Of a stretch of 64,000 bases of DNA, positions 52,290-61,312 are shown piece by piece. Within the stretch, counting starts at the first letter, position 1. The number at the start of each line of letters is the position of its first letter. The position numbers and the translations under genes are program-made. The notes beneath the pieces are model-generated. The model did not search any database, had not been told where the DNA came from, and saw only the letters and a program-made list of their open reading frames with translations. This DNA comes from Chamaesiphon minutus PCC 6605 (lineage in GTDB: Bacteria > Cyanobacteriota > Cyanobacteriia > Cyanobacteriales > Chamaesiphonaceae): contig NC_019697.1 of the NCBI RefSeq assembly GCF_000317145.1, positions 1,488,001 through 1,552,000 of the forward strand. Direction: 5' to 3'.

Positions 52290-53519
52290 ATGACATTGAC
52301 ATTACGTAAATTGCCACCAGATGTGCCCACTGTTCGCCCTTCGCAGCAGAGTATTTGGCAGGGAATTGTCGATCGAACTCCGTTAGGCTGGCTGCAACTC
52401 AAGAAAAGTAAATCGCGGCTGCTAGTCGCAATAGCAGGCATTGGCTTTGCCGATTTGTTGATGTTTGCGCAACTCGGCATTCAAGCAGCATTATTTGATA
52501 GCAATACCATGCTCAATCGCGCTATGGATGCAGATATCATCATCAGTAGTGCTCAATATCGAGACTTAAATCTGGCCAATACTCTACCCCGCCGTCGTCT
52601 CTATCAAATTAAAGATATCCCTGGCGTCCAATCTGCCGAACCGCTGTATATATCGACGATCGTGTGGAAAAATCCGCAGACTCGGCGCAAAACTCAACTC
52701 ACACTGGTGGGGCAAAGTCTCGATCGACCTGCGTTCGCCCTTGAAGAAGTCAATCGGAATCTGGATAAGCTCAAGCAGCCCGATACCTTTTTGTTCGATC
52801 GCTTGAGCCGAGGCACATACGCAGATGTCGTTGCCAAAGTTGCCGCCGGACAATCTGTGAAAACGGAAGTTCAACGTCGCACGATCGAAGTCACCGGACT
52901 GTTTTCACTCGGTGCTTCATTTGCGACAGACGGAACGCTCATAACTAGTCCAGAAACTTTTCTGCGCTTTTTTCCCGATCGCAGTTCGGGACAAATCACC
53001 TTGGGATTAATTAAAGTTCAACCCGGAGTCGATCCCGATCGAGTCCTCGCCCAGATCGCGGCCATCTTACCGCCCGATACGATCGCCTCTACAAAACAGC
53101 AATATGTAGACAACGAACAAGCCTACTGGCAGCAAACTACCCCAATTGGCATCGTGTTCACCTTTGGCACAGTCATGTCATTTGTCGTGGGGATGGTAAT
53201 CGTTTTTCAGATTCTTTCGACTGACGTGAATGAGCACATGAGCGAATATGCCACGTTTAAGGCGATGGGATATCGCGATCGCTATCTGCTGGCGATCGTG
53301 CTGGAACAATCGCTGATTCTGGCATCGCTGGGATTTGTCCCTGGTTTAGCACTCGCATTAGGGCAATACACACTCATTCAGAACCTCGGTGCTTTGCCAA
53401 TTGCCATGACCGTGGAACGGCTAATTCTGGTCTTTTCACTCACGGTGGCGATGTGTGTAGTCTCAGGAGCGGTGGCAACTCGCAGGCTGCAATCTGCCGA
53501 TCCAGCCGATAATTTTTAG
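52290..53519 (+). CDS. devC: DevC-type ABC exporter permease
   Basis: 409 residues. An N-terminal helix after LGWLQLKKSKSRLLVAIAGI (the conserved DevC start), a large periplasmic domain (about 75-285) and three C-terminal helices (about 300-400) including VNEHMSEYATFKAMGYRDRY. This is the MacB/FtsX-like architecture. DevC pairs with DevA (ATPase) and DevB (periplasmic adaptor). In Anabaena the system exports heterocyst glycolipids, but many copies serve other substrates. A GGAGGGATC ribosome site lies upstream. Six bases separate it from devA. Confidence 0.9.
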   Translation: MTLTLRKLPPDVPTVRPSQQSIWQGIVDRTPLGWLQLKKSKSRLLVAIAGIGFADLLMFAQLGIQAALFDSNTMLNRAMDADIIISSAQYRDLNLANTLPRRRLYQIKDIPGVQSAEPLYISTIVWKNPQTRRKTQLTLVGQSLDRPAFALEEVNRNLDKLKQPDTFLFDRLSRGTYADVVAKVAAGQSVKTEVQRRTIEVTGLFSLGASFATDGTLITSPETFLRFFPDRSSGQITLGLIKVQPGVDPDRVLAQIAAILPPDTIASTKQQYVDNEQAYWQQTTPIGIVFTFGTVMSFVVGMVIVFQILSTDVNEHMSEYATFKAMGYRDRYLLAIVLEQSLILASLGFVPGLALALGQYTLIQNLGALPIAMTVERLILVFSLTVAMCVVSGAVATRRLQSADPADNF

Positions 53520-53527
53520 GAGCCAAC

Positions 53528-54271
53528 ATGAATCCAGCTTCAATACTCACCTGGGATCGTATATTTGTTCGGTCTCCCGTCAGACCATCTCCAGTCAGGC
53601 TATCTCCAGTAATTAAAGTGGAGCACTTAGACCACTTTTTTGGCGAAGACGAACTGAAAAAACAGGTGCTCTTTAACATCAATCTTGCCATTAATGCTGG
53701 CGAGATCGTTATCTTGACTGGCCCCTCTGGTTCGGGGAAAACGACGTTATTATCGCTGATGGGTGGCTTGCGATCGCCTCAATCCGGCAGTTTGCGGATA
53801 CTGAACACCGAACTGGTTGGTGCGCCAAAAGCGGTGGCAGTAGAAGCACGTCGCTCCTGTGGTTATATCTTTCAGGCACACAATCTCCATACCAGTTTGA
53901 CCGCTATGGAGAACGTGATGATGGGGCTAGAAGTCCACGGCACTTATTCGCGATCGGAGCGGCGCGATTTAGCCCTGCACATGCTAGAAGTGGTGGGTTT
54001 AGGAAAACGGACTCAATATTATGCAGAAGCTCTTTCTGGCGGACAAAAACAGCGCGTGGCGATCGCCCGTGCCTTAGTCAGCCGTCCTCAAATCGTGTTA
54101 GCCGATGAACCCACCGCCGCACTAGACAAACAATCGGGGCGTGACGTGGTAGAACTGATGCAAAAACTAGCAAAGCAACAGGGCTGCACCATCTTGATGG
54201 TGACACACGATAACCGCATTTTAGATGTTGCCGATCGCATTATCCACATGGAGGATGGGCATTTAAATTAA
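53528..54271 (+). CDS. devA: DevA-type ABC exporter ATPase
   Basis: 247 residues. Walker A GPSGSGKTT, the Q-loop after YIFQAHNLH, the signature ALSGGQKQR, Walker B IVLADEPTAALD and the His-switch in VTHDNR are all present. The N-terminus is longer than usual, with a repeated PVRPSPVRLSPV string before the normal start VIKVEHLDHFFGEDELKKQV. It powers the DevC permease. It follows devC by 8 bases. Confidence 0.93.
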   Translation: MNPASILTWDRIFVRSPVRPSPVRLSPVIKVEHLDHFFGEDELKKQVLFNINLAINAGEIVILTGPSGSGKTTLLSLMGGLRSPQSGSLRILNTELVGAPKAVAVEARRSCGYIFQAHNLHTSLTAMENVMMGLEVHGTYSRSERRDLALHMLEVVGLGKRTQYYAEALSGGQKQRVAIARALVSRPQIVLADEPTAALDKQSGRDVVELMQKLAKQQGCTILMVTHDNRILDVADRIIHMEDGHLN

Positions 54272-54296
54272 TTGAGAATTGAGAATTGGGTAGTTA

Positions 54297-54508
54297 GAGG
54301 ATGTCTGAAAACTCAATTTTGTTAAGCTCAAACCATAGAGAATCCCCCCTAGCCCCCCTTAAAAAGGGGGGAAACGGATTTTGAAGTCCCCCTTTTTAAG
54401 GGGGATTTAGCGGCGTTTTTATTCGGGGGGAACCCCCGAATAAAAAAACGACAAGACAGGGGGATTTACCCAGCGTAAACGAAGCAATTAGACTTTTCAG
54501 ACATCCTC
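54297..54508. mobile_element. MITE family A, second copy
   Basis: Same 15-bp terminal repeats as the copy at 50706, flanked by TTA on both sides. Internally it carries a different added hairpin (CGTTTTTATTCGGGGG / CCCCCGAATAAAAAAACG near 54414-54450). It inserted in the space between devA and devB, 26 bases after the devA stop. Confidence 0.9.
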
Positions 54509-54633
54509 TTAGGATGGGGCGTTAAACTCCTGCGGTTCGTTAAGCAACTAAATTGAGTCGGTGCCAATTATCCACTCCCGCAGCTACTCCCTTCCAACTC
54601 CAGAAATAGACAATCCAGCTCTGTAATGTCTGT

Positions 54634-54732
54634 TATCTATTCACTATCCACTATCCCCTATCCCCTACCCACTATCCACTATCAACTATCAACTATCCCC
54701 TATCCCCTATCCCCTATCCCCTATCCCCTATT
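54634..54732. repeat. Heptanucleotide tandem array directly upstream of devB
   Basis: More than ten CTATC(C/A)(C/A) heptamers, mostly CCCCTAT in the last stretch, run directly into the devB start codon, so no ordinary ribosome-binding site is visible. Units of CAACTAT and CCACTAT are intermixed. Arrays of this type are frequent in cyanobacteria and change in length by slippage. Confidence 0.9.
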
Positions 54733-56160
54733 ATGTTCGACAAATTAGAAAGACAGACCAAACTGAATGTTAGCGGCAAACAAACACCATTAATGTGGTG
54801 GGGAACTATTGCCCTGATTGCCATCAGTGGCGGCGGGATTCATCTACGGCAACAGCAAGCAGCACAGCAAGCAGCGGAATCGAAAGCGCAATCGATCGTC
54901 GTCGCAACTAAAGCGGTACCAATAACCGTCACAGCTTTGGGGAAACTGGCACCTAAAGGGGAAGTTATCAAGCTGTCTGCACCCACATCAAACGAAGGTG
55001 TCAAAATTGATAAGTTGTTAGTAGAAGAAGGAACGACAGTTAAATCGGGACAGTTAGTCGCAATTTTGGATAGTCAACGACGCTTACAAGCAGCAGTAGA
55101 TGAAGCTAAAGCAACAGTCAACGTTGCCCGAGCGAATCTGGAAAAAGTCAAAGCTGGAGCTAAGCAGGGCGAAATTAATGCTCAAAAAGCCACGATCGCT
55201 AAATTGCAAGCCGAGCAAGGGACGGGAATAGAAGCTCAGAAAGCGACACTTGCTAGAGTAGTGGCCGAAACAGCAACTCAATCCGAAGCTTACAAAGCCA
55301 CAATCGCCAAAATTGTAGCCGAAACAGCAACTCAAATTGAAGCCCAAACAGGAGCCATTGCCGAAGCCCAAGCCGGACTTGCTAACGCTCGATCTGAGGA
55401 TAAACGTTATGCCACCCTCTATCAACAGGGTGCGGTTTCTGCTTCTAACGGCGATAGTAAGCGGTTAACTTTATTAACCGCACAGCAAAAAGTCAATCAG
55501 GCTCTAGCAAATTTAAAACGCATTGAATCTTCTGGTAAGCAACAACTAGCCGAAGCCCAAGCCAATTTACGCCGGATTGAAACATCGGGACAACACCAGA
55601 TCGATGAAGCGCGAGCTAATTTGCGAAAGCTCGAAACATCAACGCAACAACAGGTCAAAGAAAGTCAATTTACCCTTGCTAAAATCGCGGAAATACGTCC
55701 GGTAGATGTCCTGTCTGCCGAAACAGAGATCGACAGTGCGATCGCCTCTCTCAAACGTGCCGAAGCAAATCTCGCTCAAGCTTATATTAAGTCACCTCAA
55801 GATGGTCAAATCTTAGAAATTTTTGCACGTCCGGGAGAAGTAGTTGGTACTAATGGGATTGCCGATCTTGGTAAAACTAGTCAAATGTATGGCGTGGTGG
55901 AAGTATACCAAAATGATATTAATAAAGTTCGCATTGGGCAGAAAGTAAACATCACCAGTAATTCTCTACCTAGTAAATTGCAAGGGACGATCGAGCGAGT
56001 TGGCGTTCAAGTCAAACGTCAAAATACGATTAATGCCGATCCTAGTAGTAATATCGACGATCGAGTTGTAGAAGTTCATGCAATTTTAGATTCAAAGTCC
56101 AGTCAACTGGCGGCTAAGTTTACCAACTTACAAATTCAAGCAACGATCGATCTCAAATAA
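54733..56160 (+). CDS. devB: DevB/HlyD-type periplasmic adaptor of an ABC exporter
   Basis: 475 residues. One N-terminal helix (WWGTIALIAISGGGI), then the biotinyl-lipoyl-like half (ITVTALGKLAPKGEVIKLSA). A long coiled coil follows with three near-repeats (KATIAKLQAEQ, KATLARVVAETATQ, KATIAKIVAETATQ). The second half is KSPQDGQILEIFARPGEVVG, then VEVYQNDINKVRIGQKVNIT. Adaptors of this family connect the DevC/DevA pump to an outer-membrane channel (TolC/HgdD). It is separated from devA by a MITE and a heptamer array, so it may have its own promoter. Confidence 0.9.
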   Translation: MFDKLERQTKLNVSGKQTPLMWWGTIALIAISGGGIHLRQQQAAQQAAESKAQSIVVATKAVPITVTALGKLAPKGEVIKLSAPTSNEGVKIDKLLVEEGTTVKSGQLVAILDSQRRLQAAVDEAKATVNVARANLEKVKAGAKQGEINAQKATIAKLQAEQGTGIEAQKATLARVVAETATQSEAYKATIAKIVAETATQIEAQTGAIAEAQAGLANARSEDKRYATLYQQGAVSASNGDSKRLTLLTAQQKVNQALANLKRIESSGKQQLAEAQANLRRIETSGQHQIDEARANLRKLETSTQQQVKESQFTLAKIAEIRPVDVLSAETEIDSAIASLKRAEANLAQAYIKSPQDGQILEIFARPGEVVGTNGIADLGKTSQMYGVVEVYQNDINKVRIGQKVNITSNSLPSKLQGTIERVGVQVKRQNTINADPSSNIDDRVVEVHAILDSKSSQLAAKFTNLQIQATIDLK

Positions 56161-56277
56161 ATTACTAACAGAAGAGAATTGGCGTATTCCCAATGACAGA
56201 TTAACCCTCAATTTCAGAGTGTTAGAAAGGAAGAGTCACAAGTTTTTAGCTACCAGTAAGGAGAAGAAAGCGCATAG

Positions 56278-56508
56278 GGTCGCTGGGCTAAGGGCACTGC
56301 ACCCGATGGTAAAGGAGAGTTTGAGTATATAGCCAATCCTCAACCTCTAGGGCCAGAACCGCCGCCTCAACCCGATCCCCGCTTGCATGGTACGCTCAAA
56401 ACCCCTCAAGCTCAAAACTTGGCAACTCCGGGCAGTGCCACCGAACAACCCAATCTTATCGATCGCGTGACTGAAACGATCGAGCAGATTATTGTTCCTG
56501 GCAGTTAA
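56278..56508 (+). pseudogene. C-terminal fragment of an unidentified protein
   Basis: 76 codons open from a TAG at 56275 with no start codon near the beginning. The translation has a Pro-rich stretch (NPQPLGPEPPPQPDPRLHG), then polar sequence and a helical end (LIDRVTETIEQIIVPGS). It looks like the tail of a larger protein whose body was lost. No family recognised. It overlaps no other gene in the gap 56161-56647. Confidence 0.4.
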
Positions 56509-56543
56509 TTTGTAGCCAGTAAACGGTAAGGGTAGCATCGATC

Positions 56544-56589
56544 TAGAAGGGGCACGCCGAGCGTCATGACGCTCGGCGTGCCCCTTCTA
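56544..56589. terminator. Perfect 22-bp-arm hairpin between devB and the glycosyltransferase
   Basis: Arms 56544-56565 and 56568-56589 are exact inverted copies (TAGAAGGGGCACGCCGAGCG then TC) with a 2-nt centre. It lies where the plus-strand dev genes and the minus-strand glycosyltransferase converge, so a bidirectional terminator is likely. The GC-rich stem lacks a long T-run, so a mobile palindrome is also possible. Confidence 0.6.
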
Positions 56590-56647
56590 ATTACCACATT
56601 AATCTTACTGACAATACATGCGGCTTCACCGTTCGGCGATCCTCTTA

Positions 56648-58105
56648 TTAATAAGAACCTTCCTTACACAAAACAACCTTAATTGTTTCGAGCAATATTT
56701 TTAAATCGAGAGCTAAAGACCATTGTAATATATAAACCATATCCCAATAAAAGATCTCATTAGAATCACTGCTAGTACGTCCCTTGACTTGCCAGAGTCC
56801 GGTAATTCCTGGCAAAACTTCATATCTCAACAATTTATCGGAAGAGGATTGTTCGATATCTTGCAGCGATAATTCATAGTCTCTAACTGCGAGTGGACGC
56901 GGCCCTACTAAGCTCATTTCACCTTGGAGAACGTTGATTAATTGAGGTAACTCATCTAAGCTATACTTTCTTAAAAACTTACCAACTTTAGTAATCCGGG
57001 GATCTGCTTTCATTTTAAATAAGACTCCACCTTTAACTTCGTTTTGAGCTTCGAGTTCTGCTTGGAGTTCGCTGGCATTGACTACCATCGTCCTAAATTT
57101 CCAAACTTTAAAAGGTCGTCCTTTTAAACCGATGCGTTTCTGTTTGTAAAAAATTGGCCCAGGAGAATTTTTGCGGATCGCCATCGCGATTGCTAGGAAT
57201 ACTGGTGATAGGATAATTAATCCGATCGATGCAGCGACTCGATCGAATATTTGCTTCAACCGAAAACTAGTTTCTAAAATCGAGATAGATTTAAAACGGC
57301 TGGTAGTAATTTCGCCGATGGTCTTGGTTTCAGCGGCTCGTTGCGATAGTTGCAATTGGGTGGGAACCATTCTCAGATGAATGCCGACTGATTTTAATTT
57401 CCAAAACAAGATAATTTGATTGTCGAGCGGCTGCTGCGAGCAGATAAATACCTCGCTGACTTTACTGGCTCGAATCAGCGCAAACATCCCATCTAATTGA
57501 CTTTGGAGATTCCAATCGGCCAAATCGAGTTTGCGCTCTACTCTAAATTGCTTAGAGCGGTTGACTAATTTTTGAACTTTTTCGATATCATTTCTTTCGC
57601 CTAACAACGCAACTGAGTTCTGAAAAATCGGGTAACGACTGCGAATCTGGATAATTAGGAGATCTAATAAGAATCTTGCCAAGCCAATTAAGATAAAATT
57701 CAACATCCACGCAATCGCGAATACCGATCTGGTCACCCACCAGAATCCTGGTTGATATAAAAAAGCACCAACTACGATCGTTAAATGCGCCAGTGTCAGA
57801 GATTTAAACAACTTGGCAAATCTGTGTAGTCGATCGTCAGTGCCATAGAATCCCGAAGCGGTAAGAGTCCCAATGCTGATGACGATAATCGGCCAAATCG
57901 ATTCTGAGATATGGATCGAGCCTGACGTACCGAGGAGATCGGCAATCTGCCAAGAAATAAATAACATCGCCGCATCGAGCAACAGTAGAATTATCGGCCT
58001 TAACATTACCAGCGGCGTTCGCCACTGAATAGCTACATTAGTTGCTCTGATATCTTCGATCTGCCACAGATTGTCTGTAAAATCGGTTTTGTTGACATCA
58101 GTCAT
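56648..58105 (-). CDS. Polyprenyl glycosylphosphotransferase (exopolysaccharide priming enzyme)
   Basis: 485 residues. Four N-terminal membrane helices (about 35-125) are followed by a Rossmann-like region (YPIFQNSVALLGERNDIEKV). Then come a further helix (VAASIGLIILSPVFLAIAMA) and the cytoplasmic catalytic domain: FYKQKRIGLKGRPFKVWKFR, KYSLDELPQLINVLQGEMSL, then VGPRPLAVRDYE and LPGITGLWQVKGRTSS. WbaP/CpsE-type enzymes transfer a sugar-1-phosphate to undecaprenyl phosphate, the first step of exopolysaccharide or O-antigen assembly. All conserved blocks are present. Confidence 0.92.
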   Translation of the reverse strand: MTDVNKTDFTDNLWQIEDIRATNVAIQWRTPLVMLRPIILLLLDAAMLFISWQIADLLGTSGSIHISESIWPIIVISIGTLTASGFYGTDDRLHRFAKLFKSLTLAHLTIVVGAFLYQPGFWWVTRSVFAIAWMLNFILIGLARFLLDLLIIQIRSRYPIFQNSVALLGERNDIEKVQKLVNRSKQFRVERKLDLADWNLQSQLDGMFALIRASKVSEVFICSQQPLDNQIILFWKLKSVGIHLRMVPTQLQLSQRAAETKTIGEITTSRFKSISILETSFRLKQIFDRVAASIGLIILSPVFLAIAMAIRKNSPGPIFYKQKRIGLKGRPFKVWKFRTMVVNASELQAELEAQNEVKGGVLFKMKADPRITKVGKFLRKYSLDELPQLINVLQGEMSLVGPRPLAVRDYELSLQDIEQSSSDKLLRYEVLPGITGLWQVKGRTSSDSNEIFYWDMVYILQWSLALDLKILLETIKVVLCKEGSY

Positions 58106-58244
58106 GCGATAGTTATGTTAAATAAAGTGAATTAAAAATTTGCAGCGATCGCTATATAAGTCTAAAAACTCAAATAGAATTGCTATAGAAAATTGCCTAA
58201 ATGTACGGCGCAGATCTAAGTCAAAAAATAAGATTCACGCGCTA

Positions 58245-59285
58245 TTAATCTACTGCGCCTAAAAAATCTACTAATTCTGTCAACTTATCCCAAGCCACAC
58301 CACTATTTAATACTGCTGTTGCCAGTTCGATCCCTTGCTGATGTGCGCCCATAGGTACGAGATTAGCCACTTGGAGTGCTAATCCAGCATTAACAGCCAC
58401 CACATCTCGTTGAGCGGGAGTGCCTTTACCTTGCAGCACGGCGGTGAGGATCGCCGCATTTTCCGCCACATCGCCACCTGCTAGAGCCGTAATTGGTGCG
58501 GGAATAATGCCTAGCTCTACCGGATCGATACTGGTGAGTTTGACCTCACCATTTGTTAAGATGGCCAGATCTGTTGCATCGCCTAGACCAGCCTCATCCA
58601 AACCTTCGCGACCATGCAAGACGATCGCTTGGTGAGTACCGAGGATACCTGCTGCTTCGGCAATAATTTCGAGCAGATGGGGTGTAAATACGCCGATAAT
58701 TTGTCCTGTCGGGCGCAGGGGATTGACAAGCGGTCCGAGCAGATTAAATACCGTCCGAATCTTCAATTCTTGGCGGAGCGAAGCCACTGCTTTCATGGCT
58801 GGATGCCAACCAGGGGCAAATAAAAAGGTAATGCCGACTGCATCTAAAGCGGCAGCTACCCGCTCAGCGGGAGCTGTTAATTTGACACCGAGGGCTTCTA
58901 GGACATCGGCAGAACCGACCCGACTGGATGCCGATCGATTTCCATGTTTGGCAACTTTTGCGCCTGCTGCGGCGGCTACAAATGCCACTGCGGTGGAGAT
59001 ATTGAAGGTCGATGCACCATCGCCACCAGTGCCGCAGGTATCGATCGCGGGTGTGAAAGGTGCGATCGCTGGAGCTTGTAATGCCTGAGCCATGCCAGCA
59101 AGTTCTGGCGCGGTAATTTGCTTGGCTTCGAGTGCGGCTAAAATGGCTCCAGATAATCCGGGTGGGATCTCACCATCGAGCCATCCCTGCATCAGGATTT
59201 TGGATTGTGCTTGACTGAGCGATTGTTTTTCTAGTAATTGCTGGAGTAGCTGCGACCAAGTTGCGGATTCAGTTAAGGTGAGCAT
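58245..59285 (-). CDS. trpD: Anthranilate phosphoribosyltransferase
   Basis: 346 residues, normal length. The PRPP-binding motif is [17 protein letters not shown] and the anthranilate/phosphate motif is [40 protein letters not shown] and [15 protein letters not shown] are also standard. It joins anthranilate to PRPP in tryptophan synthesis. It is monocistronic here, not in a trp operon, as is common in cyanobacteria. The start ATG is at 59285. Confidence 0.96.
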   Translation of the reverse strand: MLTLTESATWSQLLQQLLEKQSLSQAQSKILMQGWLDGEIPPGLSGAILAALEAKQITAPELAGMAQALQAPAIAPFTPAIDTCGTGGDGASTFNISTAVAFVAAAAGAKVAKHGNRSASSRVGSADVLEALGVKLTAPAERVAAALDAVGITFLFAPGWHPAMKAVASLRQELKIRTVFNLLGPLVNPLRPTGQIIGVFTPHLLEIIAEAAGILGTHQAIVLHGREGLDEAGLGDATDLAILTNGEVKLTSIDPVELGIIPAPITALAGGDVAENAAILTAVLQGKGTPAQRDVVAVNAGLALQVANLVPMGAHQQGIELATAVLNSGVAWDKLTELVDFLGAVD

Positions 59286-59356
59286 GAGGATTTGAGATCT
59301 TAAATAAATAACAGCACATGAAGACTAGTACCAGTAGAGCTGAGGGTACCCACAAG

Positions 59357-59391
59357 GGGCACCCCTACAGGTTAATTGTGTAGGGGTACCC
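59357..59391. repeat. Intergenic hairpin between the monooxygenase and trpD genes
   Basis: GGGCACCCCTACA (59357-59369) and TGTAGGGGTACCC (59379-59391) are inverted with one mismatch and a 9-nt loop. Flanking GGGTACCC and CTGGGT extend partial pairing. Variants of the CCCCTAC/GTAGGGG word also occur in the repeat at 61111-61288. Confidence 0.65.
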
Positions 59392-59468
59392 TGGGTCTAC
59401 ACTAAGCACTAATTAGTTAAACTAATCTTGGTTCGATCGCGGAACGAATTAAGGCCAGCCGATCGAGA

Positions 59469-61034
59469 TTACAATCTGACCAGGAAAGTGTCTAAATATT
59501 TAACTAGAGGGCTGTAATCGTTAACTGAGCCAATAAATCCGACATGACCATCTGGACGAACCAGGAACATCTGTCCATCGCGCCCCAGTTGACGATCGCT
59601 ATCGCGATCCATTGGTTGAATTGTCGCCACCTTGATTTTCGAGCGGAATCGGCCTGCGCTCTCATAAGCTCGTTCGACTATCTCACTGTCCTTCGTCCGC
59701 AGTAGCAGCGTCCAGTGATGAATTGAAGTCAAGCGATGTAGATTTTCCCATTGCCCATTGCCAGATACCACCGGGACATTAGGGATGCGATCGCCTGCAT
59801 GTAGCGACCCACTAGCATTCTGTTGCCAAGCTAACGGGCTATTGCGGTACTCCATGCCCAAGTCGCTGAGCATGAATTCAATCTTGCGTCTCACTGGCTG
59901 GAGCGACAATCCGATCGGCATGAACGTTTCCATCAGCCGGAGCTTATGATATGGTTGCGGCTGCTCCATCACGTTCGAGTTGTTGGCCTCGATGATAGTT
60001 TGGGCGTTGGCGCGTTGTTCGATCGTATAAGTATCCAACAGACAGGATTTGGCTTCACCGCGCTCGACTGCGGCTAATTTCCAGCCGAGGTTATAAGCAC
60101 CTCGGAGTCCGGTATTCATCCCATGTCCGCCGATCGGTGCCCAAGCGTGAGCTGTATCCCCGACTAGCAGCACGCGACCTTTGTTGAAGGTCGCAGCAAT
60201 CCGATTCTGAAATCGGGCGCGACTGAGCCAAATGGGTGCGGTTAGCTCTAGCTGCAATTCTGGCATGTAAGTAACCGCTGCCACTAAGTCGCGCATTTCT
60301 GCCAAGCTGGGCGGTGTTTTGACATCGGGAGTGGGATCGCTAGCAAACGCACAGAAACGGTAACTATCACCTGGCATCGAAAACCCTAACATTGAAACGT
60401 TCTCTTTCAAAAAGAAGTAGCCGTGAGAAGTGGATTTGGGAAACCGCCAGGTTGGTTTGGCATTGACTTGAAGTGTTTGTAGGTTCGTCACGCGCTCGCC
60501 TTCAAACGGAATTTGTGCGGCTTCACGGATCGCGCTCCGAGTTCCTTCGCAGGCTACTACCCATTGGGTCGCGATGGTTTCCTCCTCTCCCTGGGCATTG
60601 CGGAGCGTAATTTCAGCTCCATCGTCATGTGCGTGAAGTCCAATTGCCTCTTTTTCCCACTCGACTTCAACTCCTAAATTAGCCAGTGACTCGGCTAAGA
60701 GCCGCTCGGTATCATGCTGTTCGATACAGAGGGGATTTGGGTAGTCCGTCTTGGTGGAACCATATTCAAGACCGCCGATCTTCCGACCGTTGATATAAAT
60801 ATGAGTGCTCTGTAGTCGATGTGCAAAGTCCAAAAATTTGTCGATTACGCCTAGTTCTGCGAGTGCTTCTTGGGAGCGCGCCCAGAGCACGCCAGCTCGT
60901 GCTTGTCGTTTTGTAGCGGTGGCTCGATCGATAATCCGCACGGACAGGGACAGTAACGTTAATTCGATCGCTAGCATGAGACCCGTGGGGCCAGCACCAA
61001 CGATTAATACTTGAGGTTGAGATGAATTAGGCAT
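59469..61034 (-). CDS. FAD-dependent monooxygenase (PheA/TfdB type), paralogue 1
   Basis: 521 residues. FAD-binding GxGxxG in VLIVGAGPTGLMLAIELTLL. The DG-type middle motif reads WVVACEGTRSAIREAAQIPF, and the FAD ribityl GD motif is RVLLVGDTAHAWAPIGGHGM, then NTGLRGAYNLGWKLAAVERG. The C-terminal thioredoxin-like region ends MFLVRPDGHVGFIGSVNDYS. These are class A flavoprotein hydroxylases of aromatic compounds or polyketides. Paralogue 2 (61313-62878) is highly similar along its whole length, so a recent tandem duplication is clear. The substrate is unknown. All flavin motifs are present. Confidence 0.92.
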   Translation of the reverse strand: MPNSSQPQVLIVGAGPTGLMLAIELTLLSLSVRIIDRATATKRQARAGVLWARSQEALAELGVIDKFLDFAHRLQSTHIYINGRKIGGLEYGSTKTDYPNPLCIEQHDTERLLAESLANLGVEVEWEKEAIGLHAHDDGAEITLRNAQGEEETIATQWVVACEGTRSAIREAAQIPFEGERVTNLQTLQVNAKPTWRFPKSTSHGYFFLKENVSMLGFSMPGDSYRFCAFASDPTPDVKTPPSLAEMRDLVAAVTYMPELQLELTAPIWLSRARFQNRIAATFNKGRVLLVGDTAHAWAPIGGHGMNTGLRGAYNLGWKLAAVERGEAKSCLLDTYTIEQRANAQTIIEANNSNVMEQPQPYHKLRLMETFMPIGLSLQPVRRKIEFMLSDLGMEYRNSPLAWQQNASGSLHAGDRIPNVPVVSGNGQWENLHRLTSIHHWTLLLRTKDSEIVERAYESAGRFRSKIKVATIQPMDRDSDRQLGRDGQMFLVRPDGHVGFIGSVNDYSPLVKYLDTFLVRL

Positions 61035-61110
61035 GATAATTTACTCTCGATTCAAAATTAGAATGATTATTTATGGTTGTAAAAATTTGGGGTTGACTGT
61101 TTGAGATCTT

Positions 61111-61288
61111 TTGGTGGGGAGGGCGGGTTCGTTCGACATCGAAGTGAAAAAATCGATATTAGCTGGCATAAACCCGCCCCTACGGTTGGTGTAAAGAACG
61201 TTCGTATCCGGATCTGTAGGGGCGGGTTTATGCTAAAAATTCTTGCTTAAAACAATCATCTTCCAAGCGAACCCGCCCTCCCCCACCA
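61111..61288. repeat. Nested inverted repeats between the paralogous monooxygenases
   Basis: Outer arms TGGTGGGGAGGGCGGGTTCG (61111-61130) and its near-exact inverse at 61268-61288; inner arms GCATAAACCCGCCCCTAC (61165-61182) exactly inverted at 61216-61233. It looks like one small palindromic element inside another, or a MITE. It fills most of the gap 61035-61312. Confidence 0.85.
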
Positions 61289-61312
61289 ATACCTGTTCGA
61301 GATCGATCGAGA

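Noticed and set aside
54634-54732. Possible CRISPR or origin iterons in the CCCCTAT array
   Set aside because: Units are 7 bp without spacers, a known cyanobacterial short tandem repeat type; no replication gene is near.
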